Positions 1 through 10,572 of a stretch of DNA of 64,000 nucleotides are shown piece by piece (the first letter of the stretch is position 1; every line of letters starts with the position of its first letter). The position numbers were made by a program, and so were the translations under genes. The notes below the pieces were generated by a model. The model worked only from the letters and a program-made list of their open reading frames with translations. It was not told the DNA's origin and ran no database searches. The stretch is from NCBI GenBank assembly GCA_027924585.1, contig BSBM01000870.1, forward strand, positions 682,001 through 746,000, read 5' to 3'. The DNA is from Larix kaempferi. Taxonomy: Eukaryota; Streptophyta; Pinopsida; Pinales; Pinaceae.

Positions 1-1110
1 TGTCTAATTTTCGTTTTTTTAAGAGGGTTGAATTTCACATTAGTATATGATAAATTCATAAGAGTGATTTATCTATAATAACTTTATTCTTCTACAAGTC
101 CTGGAATATCAATGACTTATTAAGGCCCAATAATAAATAAATATTCATTATTTTCCAAAGTTTTGTGAGAATGTTTTAGGGATGATTTTTGTCACATTCA
201 TGACATGAGGCAACAAGTGTAATGTCTATATTGTAGAAGATAATTCTAGTTAATATACAAGAAATATTCAAGCTTGTCATAGGTGTTGTATATAAGCTTG
301 GACTAGACGGAATATTGAGAAGATGTGTCTCACCAACAATCACTAAGAATTCAATAATGGAATCATCACATTATGGATTCATGTGAATACATTGCTCTAT
401 AACAAGCACACCATAGAGAATTTTTTGTTTAGGACTATGGTGGTTGGCTATGTTTGAGAATTGTTCCAAGTTGGTGAGGAAATGAGGGTAGTGTTATACT
501 ATAACTCACAAGCTACATGTGGGTGGTTTTCACACATTGAATCCCATAATGTCTATCTATCCTTTTTAGCATTGGGCATAGAACTGCATTTGTCCTGTTG
601 TGCTAGTAAATAGAATGAAAGGAAAAGGAACTTGTATATCATTATAATGGCCAACTTATTTATGAAGTGGACAAATATGAGAACTATATTTCATCAGTTT
701 CAAAGTCACATGAGGATAATAAGAAGGGGGCTCCCAAGAGGCAAACTTGAATTGATTCAAATTATAAAATTGATGTCTGATTTTTAATATTCCAATATGC
801 TAGTGTGCAAATATGCCCTTTTATGCCTAATTTGATGTTGAAAGGATATATATTATGGATGGATAAAGATGGAAAATAAGACAGAAAAAGAGATAGGGAG
901 ATTAAGATACATATAGAGATTAAATATGACCTAGTTTTCCTTCTAAGAACTCATGTTGTATTTCCTCCTTTCATCTAAAGTGAAGTGGTTTTTGATGCGA
1001 TTCGATAAATTATCTTTATGTTTATTTAAATTATGAAAATGATATTTAAGGATACAATTTGGATGTGATCGGAAGGATACAAGTCGGAAGTGATTTGGTC
1101 TCAAGGGATC
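1..1110. other. Left flank without a recognised gene
   Basis: AT-rich sequence left of Gypsy element B1. Short plus-strand frames around 440-760 read like decayed protein-coding DNA but contain stops, and I match them to no family. It is probably old transposon sequence hosting the B1 insertion. Confidence 0.4.
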
Positions 1111-1115
1111 ATGGT

Positions 1116-1791
1116 TGATAATAGTAATTAATGCAGGGACGTGTCTACACTAATTTGACTATTATTCTAAGAGCTGGTGAGTCTCTACATCAACATTATG
1201 AAAATATTATCACAAGTTATTTTAAATCTAGATTCATTCATCCATTTAAGACAAGAAAATTTAAGATCTACAACCATTTAACAGTTTAAACCACACAATG
1301 CAGGCAACATTTAAACATCACAATGGCAGAAACTTGAATCTATTCATAGTAGACCAATGGAGAAATACAACCTTACTGGGACATTAGACATGCATCCTTC
1401 CTCCATTGACATGAGCTTCCCTTCCTTCACCCTTGCTTTTGAAGCATTTGACCTCTTTCTCCTCCTTTGGAATCTTTCCAGCATTCCTTTGCTCTATCTT
1501 TGTGTCCCTTTACCATGCCCCAAAGCCTTTCTTATATAGCCTTGGGAAATGTGCCTTAAGTTTCTCTTTTGAGTGTGGGATAATCCATTTTAGATTAATT
1601 TATCTTGAAAACCCACTTTTCATAGTTTTTATACTTTTTGCACCATTTATAATGATTTTAACCATCATTAATGCATTGCTTAGAGAGGATTCGTCTTTGC
1701 GTGAACTTGTGTCATGTCTTCCTACTGTGGGTGCATGGTAAAATGTGCTTCTTCCGTCACTTGACTAAGGGTGTCAATTTTGTTGTTAACA
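1116..1791 (-). repeat. 3' LTR of B1
   Basis: 676-bp terminal repeat matching 4577-5262 over its whole length with scattered substitutions. On the element's strand it starts TGTTAACA and ends TTATCA. It is preceded by the polypurine tract and followed by the ATGGT target duplication. It holds a minus-strand TATA box at 1532-1539. Confidence 0.88.
1532..1539 (-). promoter_or_regulatory. TATA box in B1 3' LTR
   Basis: CTATATAA on the minus strand in the middle of the LTR. The same motif lies at the equivalent place in the other LTR, which supports it as the element's promoter core. Confidence 0.5.
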
Positions 1792-1801
1792 GATGCCCCC
1801 T
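1792..1801 (-). promoter_or_regulatory. Polypurine tract of B1
   Basis: AGGGGGCATC on the minus strand, directly upstream of the 3' LTR. It is the plus-strand DNA priming site and fixes the element's orientation. A matching GGGGGCAATC precedes the LTR of B2 at 24268. Confidence 0.75.
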
Positions 1802-3983
1802 AATGTGTGAGGTACGAAGCAGAGCTAAGGGCCAAAATACATTACTAAAATTTATATTTTGTATACTGATACTCTTTATCGTTCAAAGCAAGGATAAGGG
1901 AAGGAAAGGTCACATGCGATCGATTGAGGATCACACCTGTAAAACATAGCAATTTCTCAAATATATAATATCTTCATGAGGCGGGCATACCCATGCTCAG
2001 CAGTAGACAAGCATGGCTAGGAACAATACACAGTGGATCCATGTCAAAAGCAAATTTTTTTGAAAATGTAAATGTGCACTTTTATGAGTGTGATGACAAA
2101 GTCTTTTTGGGCTTCTCACATGGCGGTCTAATCTTGCGCATCTCGAGCAGTGCATCGATGAGTGATACAACTATTTTTCCCAAGGTATTCAATACAAACT
2201 GACGATGGTATGAGTTTACATCATGTGAATAAGTGATATGATGTCGAGCATAATAAAACATCATATGATTACCGGTCATTGATGTATACCGTTAACAGAT
2301 GTGAAGAGACCCACCGATAATGATGATGGAATCTAAGGTACTAAGTACAAACTAACAAGTGTGAATAAATAATCTGAAGTCGAATAGTTGTAGAGTCAAA
2401 CAATCAAGGGTCATTGATGTATACCCACTATCATTTGTGAGGAAACTTGCCACTAATGACTGCAAGATCCAAGGTACTCCCGGGTTTCTAGATCCATGTC
2501 CTAGATGATGATTTGATGTCGATAGGAATAGATCCATCAGAAGGAGGGTATTAATGCATCCCACATCAACCGATACAAAATAAAGATCAATAGTCTGATA
2601 TAATTTGGTAAAACTGCGAGATCCAACACTGTAAACTGACACAAGGAAGGCCGACATGACTAGTCAGGAATATTTGAGGAATGGTTGACTCAGTTTAGAC
2701 TTCCCTTGAACACATAACACAATGCAGAATAGACACTTGGAAACATAGGACTTTGAGTAACCGACCCTTAATGAAAACCACTAATGCGAGATGCATTAAT
2801 GGAAGCTCCATTGTTGACGGGAAGGATAACCCATCGGTGGAGATTTGTTCAAAATACTGGTACAGTTTCCTAAGGCAAATGTAGATGATGTACTAACAGC
2901 GGAGACCAAATTATGTGCCATGTTCAAGGGTGACAAGGACTGACTATTGCCGTTTTCTCCAAGGATTATACTATGAAGTGATTCAAGTCTACCTTTTTGG
3001 ATTTTTGTGTTTTTTAATTTTTATGCTTTTTCATTTTTTGTAAAAAAGAATAAAGAATGTTGTGATACATAGGAGGGAACGAGTGTTGCATGGGCGCACG
3101 CCTATTTTTCAAGGGCATGAGTTAGGCCAAGGCAAAGATCCATATTGCAAACAAGGGCTAAGCTAGTTGTGCACACTCTTACAGCTGTTCCTTCCCAAGG
3201 TAGGCTATCTAAAGTAGGATTATGTGTCGACAGACGGTGAAGTAATACCATGTGACTGAGGTTATCCAATTTGGTGAAATAGCCAGGTAGGAATGGTTCA
3301 ATGAGGTTTATTTCATCTTGAATCTTGTGAAAAATGTCAAAATAATAGATCATCATGAATCATGGTCTGTCTCAACTACCTGAGTCAAATAGTTCGAACC
3401 GTCAACGTCTTCAAGTCCTGAAATCAAAACCATTTCACTAGCCAGCAATTTAGTTAGAAATGGGTTCAAATGTGCCTTTAATATCTAAAAAGATAGCCAA
3501 AAATGAGGAATTATGCACATTTCTATCATTCAACAGTATACGGTTTGTATATGTATGAGTAAAAGATAAGTAAAAAATACTTATGAATTACCATATGTGT
3601 TCTTTATGCAGTCGATGTATGAGAGGAGGCATCTCCTTTCAGCTTGAATTCCTAGAATATATGAACCTTTAGTCTTTGTTCTTCCAGTAGTGGGTTAGTT
3701 TCGATGTTGAACTAGAAGATTTTGAAACAGTTTCCCATGTTTTCGAGTTTTTCCAAATTTTTCATTTTTTTGTTTGTATGAACATTTTTTGGGTCTTATT
3801 TGTAAGAAAAAGAATAAAAAAGGGAAATAGTATTTACACTATTCTTTTTGGTGTGTGCAAAGTTTACACACTTTTTGGGTTATGATGTAAGCTAGATTAT
3901 TTCGGTTTCACTTATGTCCTTAACTGATGTGTTCAATTAAATTGGCCATGAAATAATGTACATGCTTGCTTTTTGGTATGATG
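1802..3983 (-). other. Non-coding 3' domain of B1
   Basis: About 2.2 kb without a recognisable reading frame. It contains two diverged copies of a module starting near 2275 and 2400 (both with GGTCATTGATGTATACC-like sequence) and two T-rich/A-rich stretches near 3000-3060 and 3740-3830. The segment near 1980-2020 shares the motif ATGGGTATGCCCGCCTC (minus strand) with plus-strand 48608 onward in element H. Confidence 0.55.
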
Positions 3984-4427
3984 TTAATGACTTAGATGCC
4001 AATCAAGTACATAGTTGGCCAAAGAATCAACCAAACTATTCAGACTTCTAGAAACATGTATATACTCAATAAACTCGAACTGACACTCTAAAAGATGTAC
4101 TCGTAGAAAATTTCTAAATAGTGTAGGATGTCGAACCTGATACTAACCATTTAACTTGGATACAACTAATTCTGAGTCCAGTTTGACGATTATTCGTCGA
4201 ATGCCAAGGGTGATAGCCACGATAAGAAGCTCAATGACTGCGCTATATTCTACAACGTTGTTGGTTGCAGATCCGATAAAAATGCCTCCTGAACTAAGAA
4301 TTACGTTATTAGGTGTAAAAACGACCCATGCGGCGGAAGCAATGTTCCGAAAACTACGGCTGGCGCCATCCACATATCCCAAATATGTGAAAGACTCTTG
4401 TGCCATCTGCCAAAGTGACAATGCCAA
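3984..4427 (-). pseudogene. Gypsy-type RNase H domain, one nonsense codon
   Basis: The frame reads from Met at 4427 to a TAA at 3984-3986 with one TAG at 4143-4145. RNase H removes the RNA strand during reverse transcription. The acidic catalytic residues are visible: Asp20 in YVDGAS, Glu60 in NVVEYSA, Asp84 in KLDSEL, and a final Asp after the stop in LVDSLAN. The TNNxxEYxA pattern is that of the extra, archaeal-like RNase H of Tat-clade plant Gypsy elements (family knowledge). It lies only about 120 bp from the primer site, so gag, protease and RT, which would normally come between, are gone. The single nonsense change in an otherwise open frame suggests modest decay. Confidence 0.75.
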
Positions 4428-4556
4428 TCAAGATAAGTGTGTGCCTGAAATAACTAATGTACAAAATTTTATACAAAAATACAACATAATACAACAAATG
4501 GTGCGTGGCATCAGTGCCTACGCGAAGTATTTCTTCAGATGTAGACCATTTCTGAT

Positions 4557-4574
4557 CCCCAGTATGGTTGCCAA
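4557..4574 (-). promoter_or_regulatory. Primer-binding-site-like region of B1
   Basis: On the minus strand TTGGCAACCATACTGGGG lies two bases after the 5' LTR. It resembles the TTGGCGCCGTTGCCGGGG start region common in plant Gypsy elements, with differences mostly of the C-to-T or G-to-A kind. The priming tRNA cannot be assigned with certainty. Confidence 0.5.
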
Positions 4575-4576
4575 TC

Positions 4577-5262
4577 TGATAACAGTAATGACTATAGGGA
4601 TGTGTCTACACTAATTTGACTATTATTCTAAGAGCTGGTGAGTCTCTACGTCAGCATTATGAAAATATTATCATAAGTTATTTTAAATCTATATTCATTC
4701 ATCCATTTAAGACAAGAAAATTTAAGATCTACAGCCATTTAACAGTTTAAATCACCCAATGCAAGCAACATTTAAACATCACAATGGCAAAAACTTGAAT
4801 CTATTCATAGTAGAACAATGGAGAAATACATCCTTACCGGGACATTAGACATGCATCCTTCCTCCATTGACATGAGCTTCCCTTCCTTCACCCTTGCTTT
4901 TGAAGAATTTGAGCTCTTTCTCCTCCTTCAGAATCTTTCTAGCATTCATTTGCTCTCTCTTTCTGTCCCTTTACCATGCCCCAAAGCCTTTCTTATATAG
5001 CCTTGGGAAATGTGCATTAGGTTTCTCTTTTGAGTGTGGGATAATCCATTTTAGATTAATTTATCTTGAAAACCCACTTTTCATAGTTTTTAGGGTTTTT
5101 GCACCATTTATAATGATTTTAACCATCATTAATGCATTTAAATGCATTGCTTAGAGAGGATTCATCTTTCCATGAACTTGTGCCACGTCTTCTTGCTGTA
5201 GGTGCATGGTAAAATGCACTTCTTCCGTCACTTGACTAAGGGTGTTGATTTTTTTGTTAACA
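4577..5262 (-). repeat. 5' LTR of B1
   Basis: 686-bp partner of the repeat at 1116-1791. It contains the TATA box at 4993-5000 on the minus strand. The ATGGT target duplication follows at 5263-5267. Confidence 0.88.
4993..5000 (-). promoter_or_regulatory. TATA box in B1 5' LTR
   Basis: CTATATAA on the minus strand, same relative position as in the 3' LTR. Confidence 0.5.
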
Positions 5263-5345
5263 ATGGTATCAAGGTATTGGTGAAGGTATCAAGGTATTAG
5301 TGAAGGTAGCAATGAAGGTCTCAATGAAGGTATCAAGGTATCATG
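5263..5345. repeat. Short GAAGGTATCAAGGTAT-type repeats
   Basis: About five diverged copies of a GGTATCAAGGTAT / AATGAAGGT motif, starting at the right-hand B1 target duplication. It resembles a primer site by chance (TGGTATCA) but belongs to the host repeat. Confidence 0.5.
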
Positions 5346-6699
5346 TGACTAAGAGAAAATATATTTCCAGTTTTGGCATGGTGAGGAGGTGAGCAAGGAT
5401 GTGGGGTGAGGAAATATGTTTCAAATTATTTTTTTTCACATTATGGTTTTGTAAATTTCAATAGTTCAAATTTGTATGGTGACAGAGGTAATAGGGCGAG
5501 AAGAGTTCTCATAGTTTATATCCCAACCTTTTAAGGGGAACCATCCATGTTATTATTGCCAACAGATAAGATTGTCAAGTAGGCATCTTCGATGAAGGAA
5601 TTTGATTAGTCTAGTAATTGCACCGAGAGGAGCGAGGTGCTCTACAACCTAGTATGTGGGAGATGTTGTAACATAATGTAACGTTACCGAAAATAAAAAA
5701 ATAATTGTCGGCTCTTAAAGTAAAAAATACATGTCTGCTTATAAAATAAAAAATAATAAAAAGTAAAATTAAAACTTAAACCCGAACCTATCAAAGAAGA
5801 GAGGATTGAATTTATTGATTTTAAGATTAAAAAAGATTACACCTCAAGAAATTGGATCCATCTCGGTGCTTGATATATCGGAGTTTAAATGGATCTATGC
5901 TGGTTACAAATCAATGAAGGAATGTGATTAGGTAGGTAATGAAAGAATCCATGTACTATTTAGTAAATGACATAACCATGGGATCAATTTGTGGAATTAA
6001 CTCCAATTTTCAAGATTTAATTTTTTATCCATATTGAAAATTGGTGACAACTTACCCCTGCAAGCTCTATAGGTCGCTAATAACAGTTGAAAATCCTTTC
6101 TTCTAGTGCATAGCATAGCAAGGGATTAATGCTAGTTTCGACAGTGTACAATCTTTCCATTGATTCTTTGTTCTCATCTATACAATCTACAATTTCTAAA
6201 TCTATTCCCATCTTTAGCATGGAAGTCTGTTTTATTCCTAGACTTGTAGATGGTCTATCTTGGCAGCAAATGGAAGCCAAGTTGGATTCCAACATATGAC
6301 ATCAATACTTCTATGTTGTGCATTACCTTGTGACACTTCTCATCCTTCATGGAATTACACATGGATATATGCTCCTTTGTCCGGAGGTTGTAGCTTAAAA
6401 TTGCATGTAGTGAATTCATGGGAACATTGTTACATTTGATATGCATTCTGGAGAGACCTAGTACTTCACTCTATTCTCCAACAATCTATAATACCCATCT
6501 TGACATGCCTTCTACAAATCATCCTCAAGCAAAATTGTTCCTTATAGCATATGTGTGAGTACAAGAATTCAAAACAAATCATATGAGATCAATACTATTA
6601 TCATATGAGATCAAATAGTATTTGAAGAATCATATGAGCTCAAATATATATTATCAACTTCAATGTAAACAAATTCCTTATACAAATTTGACAAAGATA
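5346..6699 (-). other. Probable decayed CACTA sequence downstream of tnp2
   Basis: Lies between B1 and the tnp2 C-terminal piece. Minus-strand frames of 72 and 63 codons (6077-6295 and 6255-6446) overlap in different frames and match no family I know. Position suggests the 3' part of the CACTA element, but the element end was not found. Confidence 0.3.
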
Positions 6700-7060
6700 A
6701 GTGACTTACTCTTTACCATGTACCTTTTTTTTGTTCGGACTAGCTCCCCTTCTCTTTTTTCCTCATCTTATTGGTCATCCCAAACCACTTCCTCTATTGT
6801 GTCATCAATTTGCTTGATGTACTTACTACCATAATAGAATGCCTCGTATACTATGTAACCCTCCCGCATAGAATCATGGAAAGTTCCTTCTCAAACATAG
6901 AAACAATCTCAATTATATCTCAACACCACTGTGGAATGTTATGCATATGAATCTCCTTTTATGTGATCCAACAACAAATGCATATAATTTTGAAATGGAA
7001 CATCATATGTCCTGGGTGAAGTCATGGTTGACACAACTATGCATAAGGGAAAGATAATGG
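6700..7060 (-). pseudogene. CACTA (tnp2) transposase, probable C-terminal piece
   Basis: The minus strand has a frame with SMREGYIVYEAFYYGSKYIK, followed by an acidic stretch. I read it as the tnp2 segment corresponding to the GSIAEGY-type motif after the catalytic core; the match is weak. Its upstream edge is the AATGG target duplication (7056-7060) of element A, so it should be continuous with the piece at 14171-14326. Several stops interrupt it. Confidence 0.45.
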
Positions 7061-7694
7061 TGTTGATGTATATGTAACTTCGGAATGTATTTCATATATG
7101 TATATTGTACTCCTATAGAGATGGTATTATTCCTCTATACGGATGTGTTTGTATTCCTATAGAGATGTTATTATTACTCTATACGGAAGTGTCGTCATTT
7201 ATATTGTAAGTGTCGTAACTTATACTTGATGGGTTAGTAGACCACCTTGTTGGGGTCGGCCTTGTATAAGTCATGTAGTTCAAAGGGTTATTAGACCACC
7301 CTATTGGGTGTCGGCCCAGTCAGCTTTGTGTTATGTGGTTAAGTTGAGGCCGACCTAGTAAAGGTTATTAGGAAAGTCAAGTCAAGTATAAATAGAGTGC
7401 GGGAGGCAATCTATTTGATCATTTTATTCTCACACACACTCTTTGGAGAGTGGCGCACTTGTGGAGGAGGAGAAGCTGCTACTAGGATATGTCTATCTCT
7501 TATGCTTGGGTTGTATCATTGCTCTATCTATCTCTGAGGAAGTTATTGGGGTTTTTCACCTTTATGGTTTTCCCCAAGTAAACTCTGTGTCTCTTGTGTG
7601 CTTGCATTATTGTGTCCATGATTGATATGCTGTACATGTTGTTCTCTCAGTTAAGATCCTATATCAGATTGAATTAAATTCTGAAAAAATAATA
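7061..7694 (+). repeat. 5' LTR of A
   Basis: 634 bp, starting TGTTGATG and ending AATA, where related LTRs end TTAACA. It contains two copies of a GGGTTATTAGACCACC...TCGGCC module and a TATA box at 7387. It is shorter than the 3' LTR, which has an extra module copy. Confidence 0.9.
7387..7395 (+). promoter_or_regulatory. TATA box of A 5' LTR
   Basis: TATAAATAG, about 325 bp into the LTR. The same motif occurs in the other LTR of A and in both LTRs of D and the LTR of F. Confidence 0.6.
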
Positions 7695-7706
7695 TGGTAT
7701 CAGAGC
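7695..7706 (+). promoter_or_regulatory. Primer binding site of A
   Basis: TGGTATCAGAGC, the standard site complementary to the initiator methionine tRNA 3' end, directly after the 5' LTR. Confidence 0.85.
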
Positions 7707-8993
7707 TAGCCTGAAAGAAGGCATGATATGGCATGTATGACACTTGTTGCACTTACAATGTTAGTGCTTGATATAGCACAAACTAGTCATTGTATAACTT
7801 TCGCTATAAATCCATTTTGGCGAAGTTTTTGGATCTGAAATTTTTACCAAGTCGAAGATCAGATCCCCATGTAACTTGTGTCCAAAGGACAGCTTCTAAT
7901 TCGTTGTACTTTGTGTTTTATGATCTGTACACTCTAGGGTTTCTGCTTCTTCCAGATCTGAGTCAGAAACAGGTGACCTAGGAAAAAAGGTCATAACTTG
8001 GGCTAGGAAGCTCCAAATGAAATTTCGTAAAATGTGACAGGTAGTACATGGACTGCAATGGCTCAGTTAACTTTTTTAGAGGCTGAAACTGAACCAATGA
8101 CACTTGGCATTCCATACAAGTTTGCTCTCCTGTTTTATCCCAGAAACAGGTCATGTTGCGACACTTGGCATAACTCTTTCTCAGAGAATCCAATTTAGGT
8201 CAAAGCTGTGGGGTTGGAAAGATGATAGGTCAGGATACCACAGGTAGATGTTTCAGAACTTGTGGATCAAAAAGTTCGTAGTTACACTAGAAACAATCAG
8301 GTGCATATTTCTATCAAAACAGAATTATTTTTTAGCACCTTCATTCATGGCTTCGGGAATTTAGGGTTTCGGAGAAAGTTGGAATTTTTGTAATAGGAGA
8401 CCACGGCTAGATTCTACTCATCAAAATACAAATTTAGAATCCAATATCATATTTTTTGGTTGGGAAGAAGGCCGAACTTGATCAAACCCCAGTTCGGGAC
8501 TTTGATCGGAAAGATGGAAAATTAGGGCTTCTGCAAAAGTTGGAATTTTGGAAATCTGTGACCACGGCTGGAAGCTCCTCATAAAAATAGAAGCTTAGAG
8601 ATTTGAATCAAATTTTTAGTTGGGTGAAGCTTTGGGAAACTCAAACCCTAATTTAGGGTCCTCCCTTATGAATCTGGAATACTGAAAGGCAATTTTGAGG
8701 TGTGAAACTTTGCAGTTTTCAAATTTTGAGTATACCAGCTTGACCATCTCAGAAAGGCACATCTTTGTATCCTTTAATAAGTTTTACATTCAAAGTTTGA
8801 ATTTTTAGGGTTTCTCTGACAAACCCTAATCCAAATCCAGATCCAGTTCCTGCAAATCAAGTGGATTGGGTTAATCCTAGAAGAGAATGGAATGGTCACC
8901 TGCATAAGTGAAGAAGTTCTTGTTTCAGAGGGAGATGAGGCTAAGGCCTTACATAAGAAGATTACAAGCAATCTCGATAGGTATGACTTACAG
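7707..8993 (+). other. Untranslated leader of A
   Basis: About 1.3 kb with no gag frame. It is conserved, with substitutions, in D (56900-58175, minus) and F (60056-61301), including a block around 8290-8400 (AAACAATCAGGTGCATATTT and onward). Several GGTTTCGGAGAAAGTTGGAATTTT-like sub-blocks repeat within it. It ends at a possible splice donor at 8994. Confidence 0.6.
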
Positions 8994-10458
8994 GTATGTT
9001 TCAAATTCTGTTCATGATTAAGTTTATGGTATGTTTGTCTTCATATTATTACTGTTAGTACAATCTTGATTAAATATTAGACTTGTCGTATCACCTTAAT
9101 AAAATTGTGAATGCATGATAGAAGATAATCATTGATTAGGGTGTTGACACTTATGATTGTACTAATGCATTATGGTGTTGTATGAGGTTTATGTTGTCCG
9201 CTAACATGAAAGGTACACCAAGAAAGACAAATCATGTTCTAGTTTAAGAACATATGATCATGGTGACATGAAGACAAAGATTCATCCATTGTCATGGATC
9301 ACATAGAAGATCTATTTACGAGGTATGTATAACTTGGTTCCATAATGGTTAACTTATGAGATATGCAAGTTACTAGCACAAGTCATTGAAGAGAACAAGA
9401 AGACATCATGTGGGTATGTTAGACATAACTAGCTAACATACTAATCTAGGTATGTTTTTCCTATATCAAGTTAGAATCCTACCTTGTGATAGGATCTATT
9501 ATATAAGTATACATGGCATGATTGATAATGATTATTCATAGGTTTGAATAATCATGGGTGTATCAATATTATGTTTCTTACCTTAATTGATGATATGACT
9601 AACCAGAAGACTCATACAAGTATAGGTTTGAGTAATCACGAGTTTAGGCATATTATGTTTCTTACTTTAATTTATGATATGACTAACCATAAGAGTCCTT
9701 GAATACTAATGCTTATTATTTCTGTTTGAAATGTTCATGACTATACATGCTTAAGATTATTGTGTTTTGATAGTATTGAGAATATATTAATAAATGTATG
9801 ATTATGTCTGAGATCTCGAGAATATCACAATAATGATACCTGTAAGCATGCATAGTGATCGAGGATGGATATAAGTTCAAGGACAGGTAATCCAGGAAGC
9901 AAAGTTCAAGAGGGAGCACACTCCAATAGTTTTTGTAAGGATGCAGATATTCAGAGGGAGTCGACCACTTCTCACAATCCACATCATGATGGAGTTGCAA
10001 AGATTCAGAGGGAGTCCACCCAACAACCAAACAAAGATAAGTATTTGAATTGTCATTTCTTACATATTTGTTTGTTTAAATAATGTTGTTCAATGATGTA
10101 TATGCTTATGTTCCTAGACTTAGGTTGTGTATTATGCATATTAGAATAATTGCATTAATGAACAGTATACTACTAATATGCATGTGATGGGTAAGTGGCC
10201 TATGGCACTGTACAACATTCCATTGCTACTTATCTAGAATGAAACCTTGTTGCTGACATGTTGGGAGTTGTGCACACTCTTAACAATGTTCTGGTAGAGA
10301 TTGGAAGGCATCTAGAAAGCTACAAGATATGGATAAATGTTGTATTGAAGCATTGGCTAAAATAATTGCATGAATGTATGCCATATTTCTTTATGTGTAA
10401 GAATTTGTTCTGAAAATTATGAGATGTTTCTAATCATGCAATTTAACTTGTTTTGTAG
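8994..10458 (+). other. Intron-like segment in the leader of A
   Basis: Begins CTTACAG/GTATGTTT and ends TTTTGTAG/GAAAGATC, both good plant splice consensus. The same edges are found in D (55470-56899) and F (61302-62545). Splicing would join the leader directly to the RT region. An integrase-like scrap lies inside at 9865-10083, which argues that the segment also carries remnants of pol. Splicing is inferred only. Confidence 0.4.
9865..10083 (+). pseudogene. Copia integrase fragment
   Basis: A 72-codon frame includes STTSHNPHHDGVAKIQRES, which resembles the TTPxxPQQNGVAERKNR block of Copia integrase, with the preceding FCKDADIQRE like FCKxxGIKRE. The block normally carries the catalytic Glu of the DDE triad, here replaced (AKIQ instead of AERK). 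The upstream DDE Asp residues and the zinc-binding HHCC region are absent. The same scrap occurs in D at 55858-56064. Confidence 0.5.
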
Positions 10459-10572
10459 GAAAGATCGTATACCATTACCTACAAAAGAAGGAATACAAAA
10501 TTTGTTCCAACAACAAAGATATCTATTGAAGATATTGAAGATATTGAAGTTCCTAGGATCTAGGATGAAGTA

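Larger units (their letters stand above)
1116..5262 (-). mobile_element. Short Gypsy LTR retrotransposon 'B1', complete ends, mostly deleted inside
   Basis: Two near-identical direct repeats (1116-1791 and 4577-5262) bound the element. Both begin TGATAA and end GTTAACA on the plus strand. The 5-bp sequence ATGGT occurs directly outside each end (1111-1115 and 5263-5267), as expected for a target-site duplication. Orientation is minus: a purine-rich tract abuts the repeat at 1791 and a primer-site-like sequence abuts the repeat at 4577. The only recognisable protein domain is an RNase H at 3984-4427. Gag, protease, reverse transcriptase and integrase are absent, so the element cannot move by itself. 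The 2.2 kb between RNase H and the polypurine tract is non-coding and related to the 3' regions of elements B2 and H. Confidence 0.88.

Noticed and set aside
1357-1949. Plus-strand frames of 60 to 102 codons (also 4818-5154)
   Set aside because: They lie inside or across the B1 LTRs, antisense to the element, with no domain.
5263-5276. ATGGTATCAAGG next to the B1 LTR, which resembles a Copia primer site
   Set aside because: It lies outside the element. ATGGT is the target duplication and the polypurine tract shows that B1 runs on the other strand.
7443-7625. 60-codon frame beginning MESGALVEEEKLLLG, repeated at 13907-14089 and 58268-58450
   Set aside because: It recurs only because it lies in the LTRs of A and D, downstream of the TATA box. 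No known domain, and it is missing in the related LTR of F.
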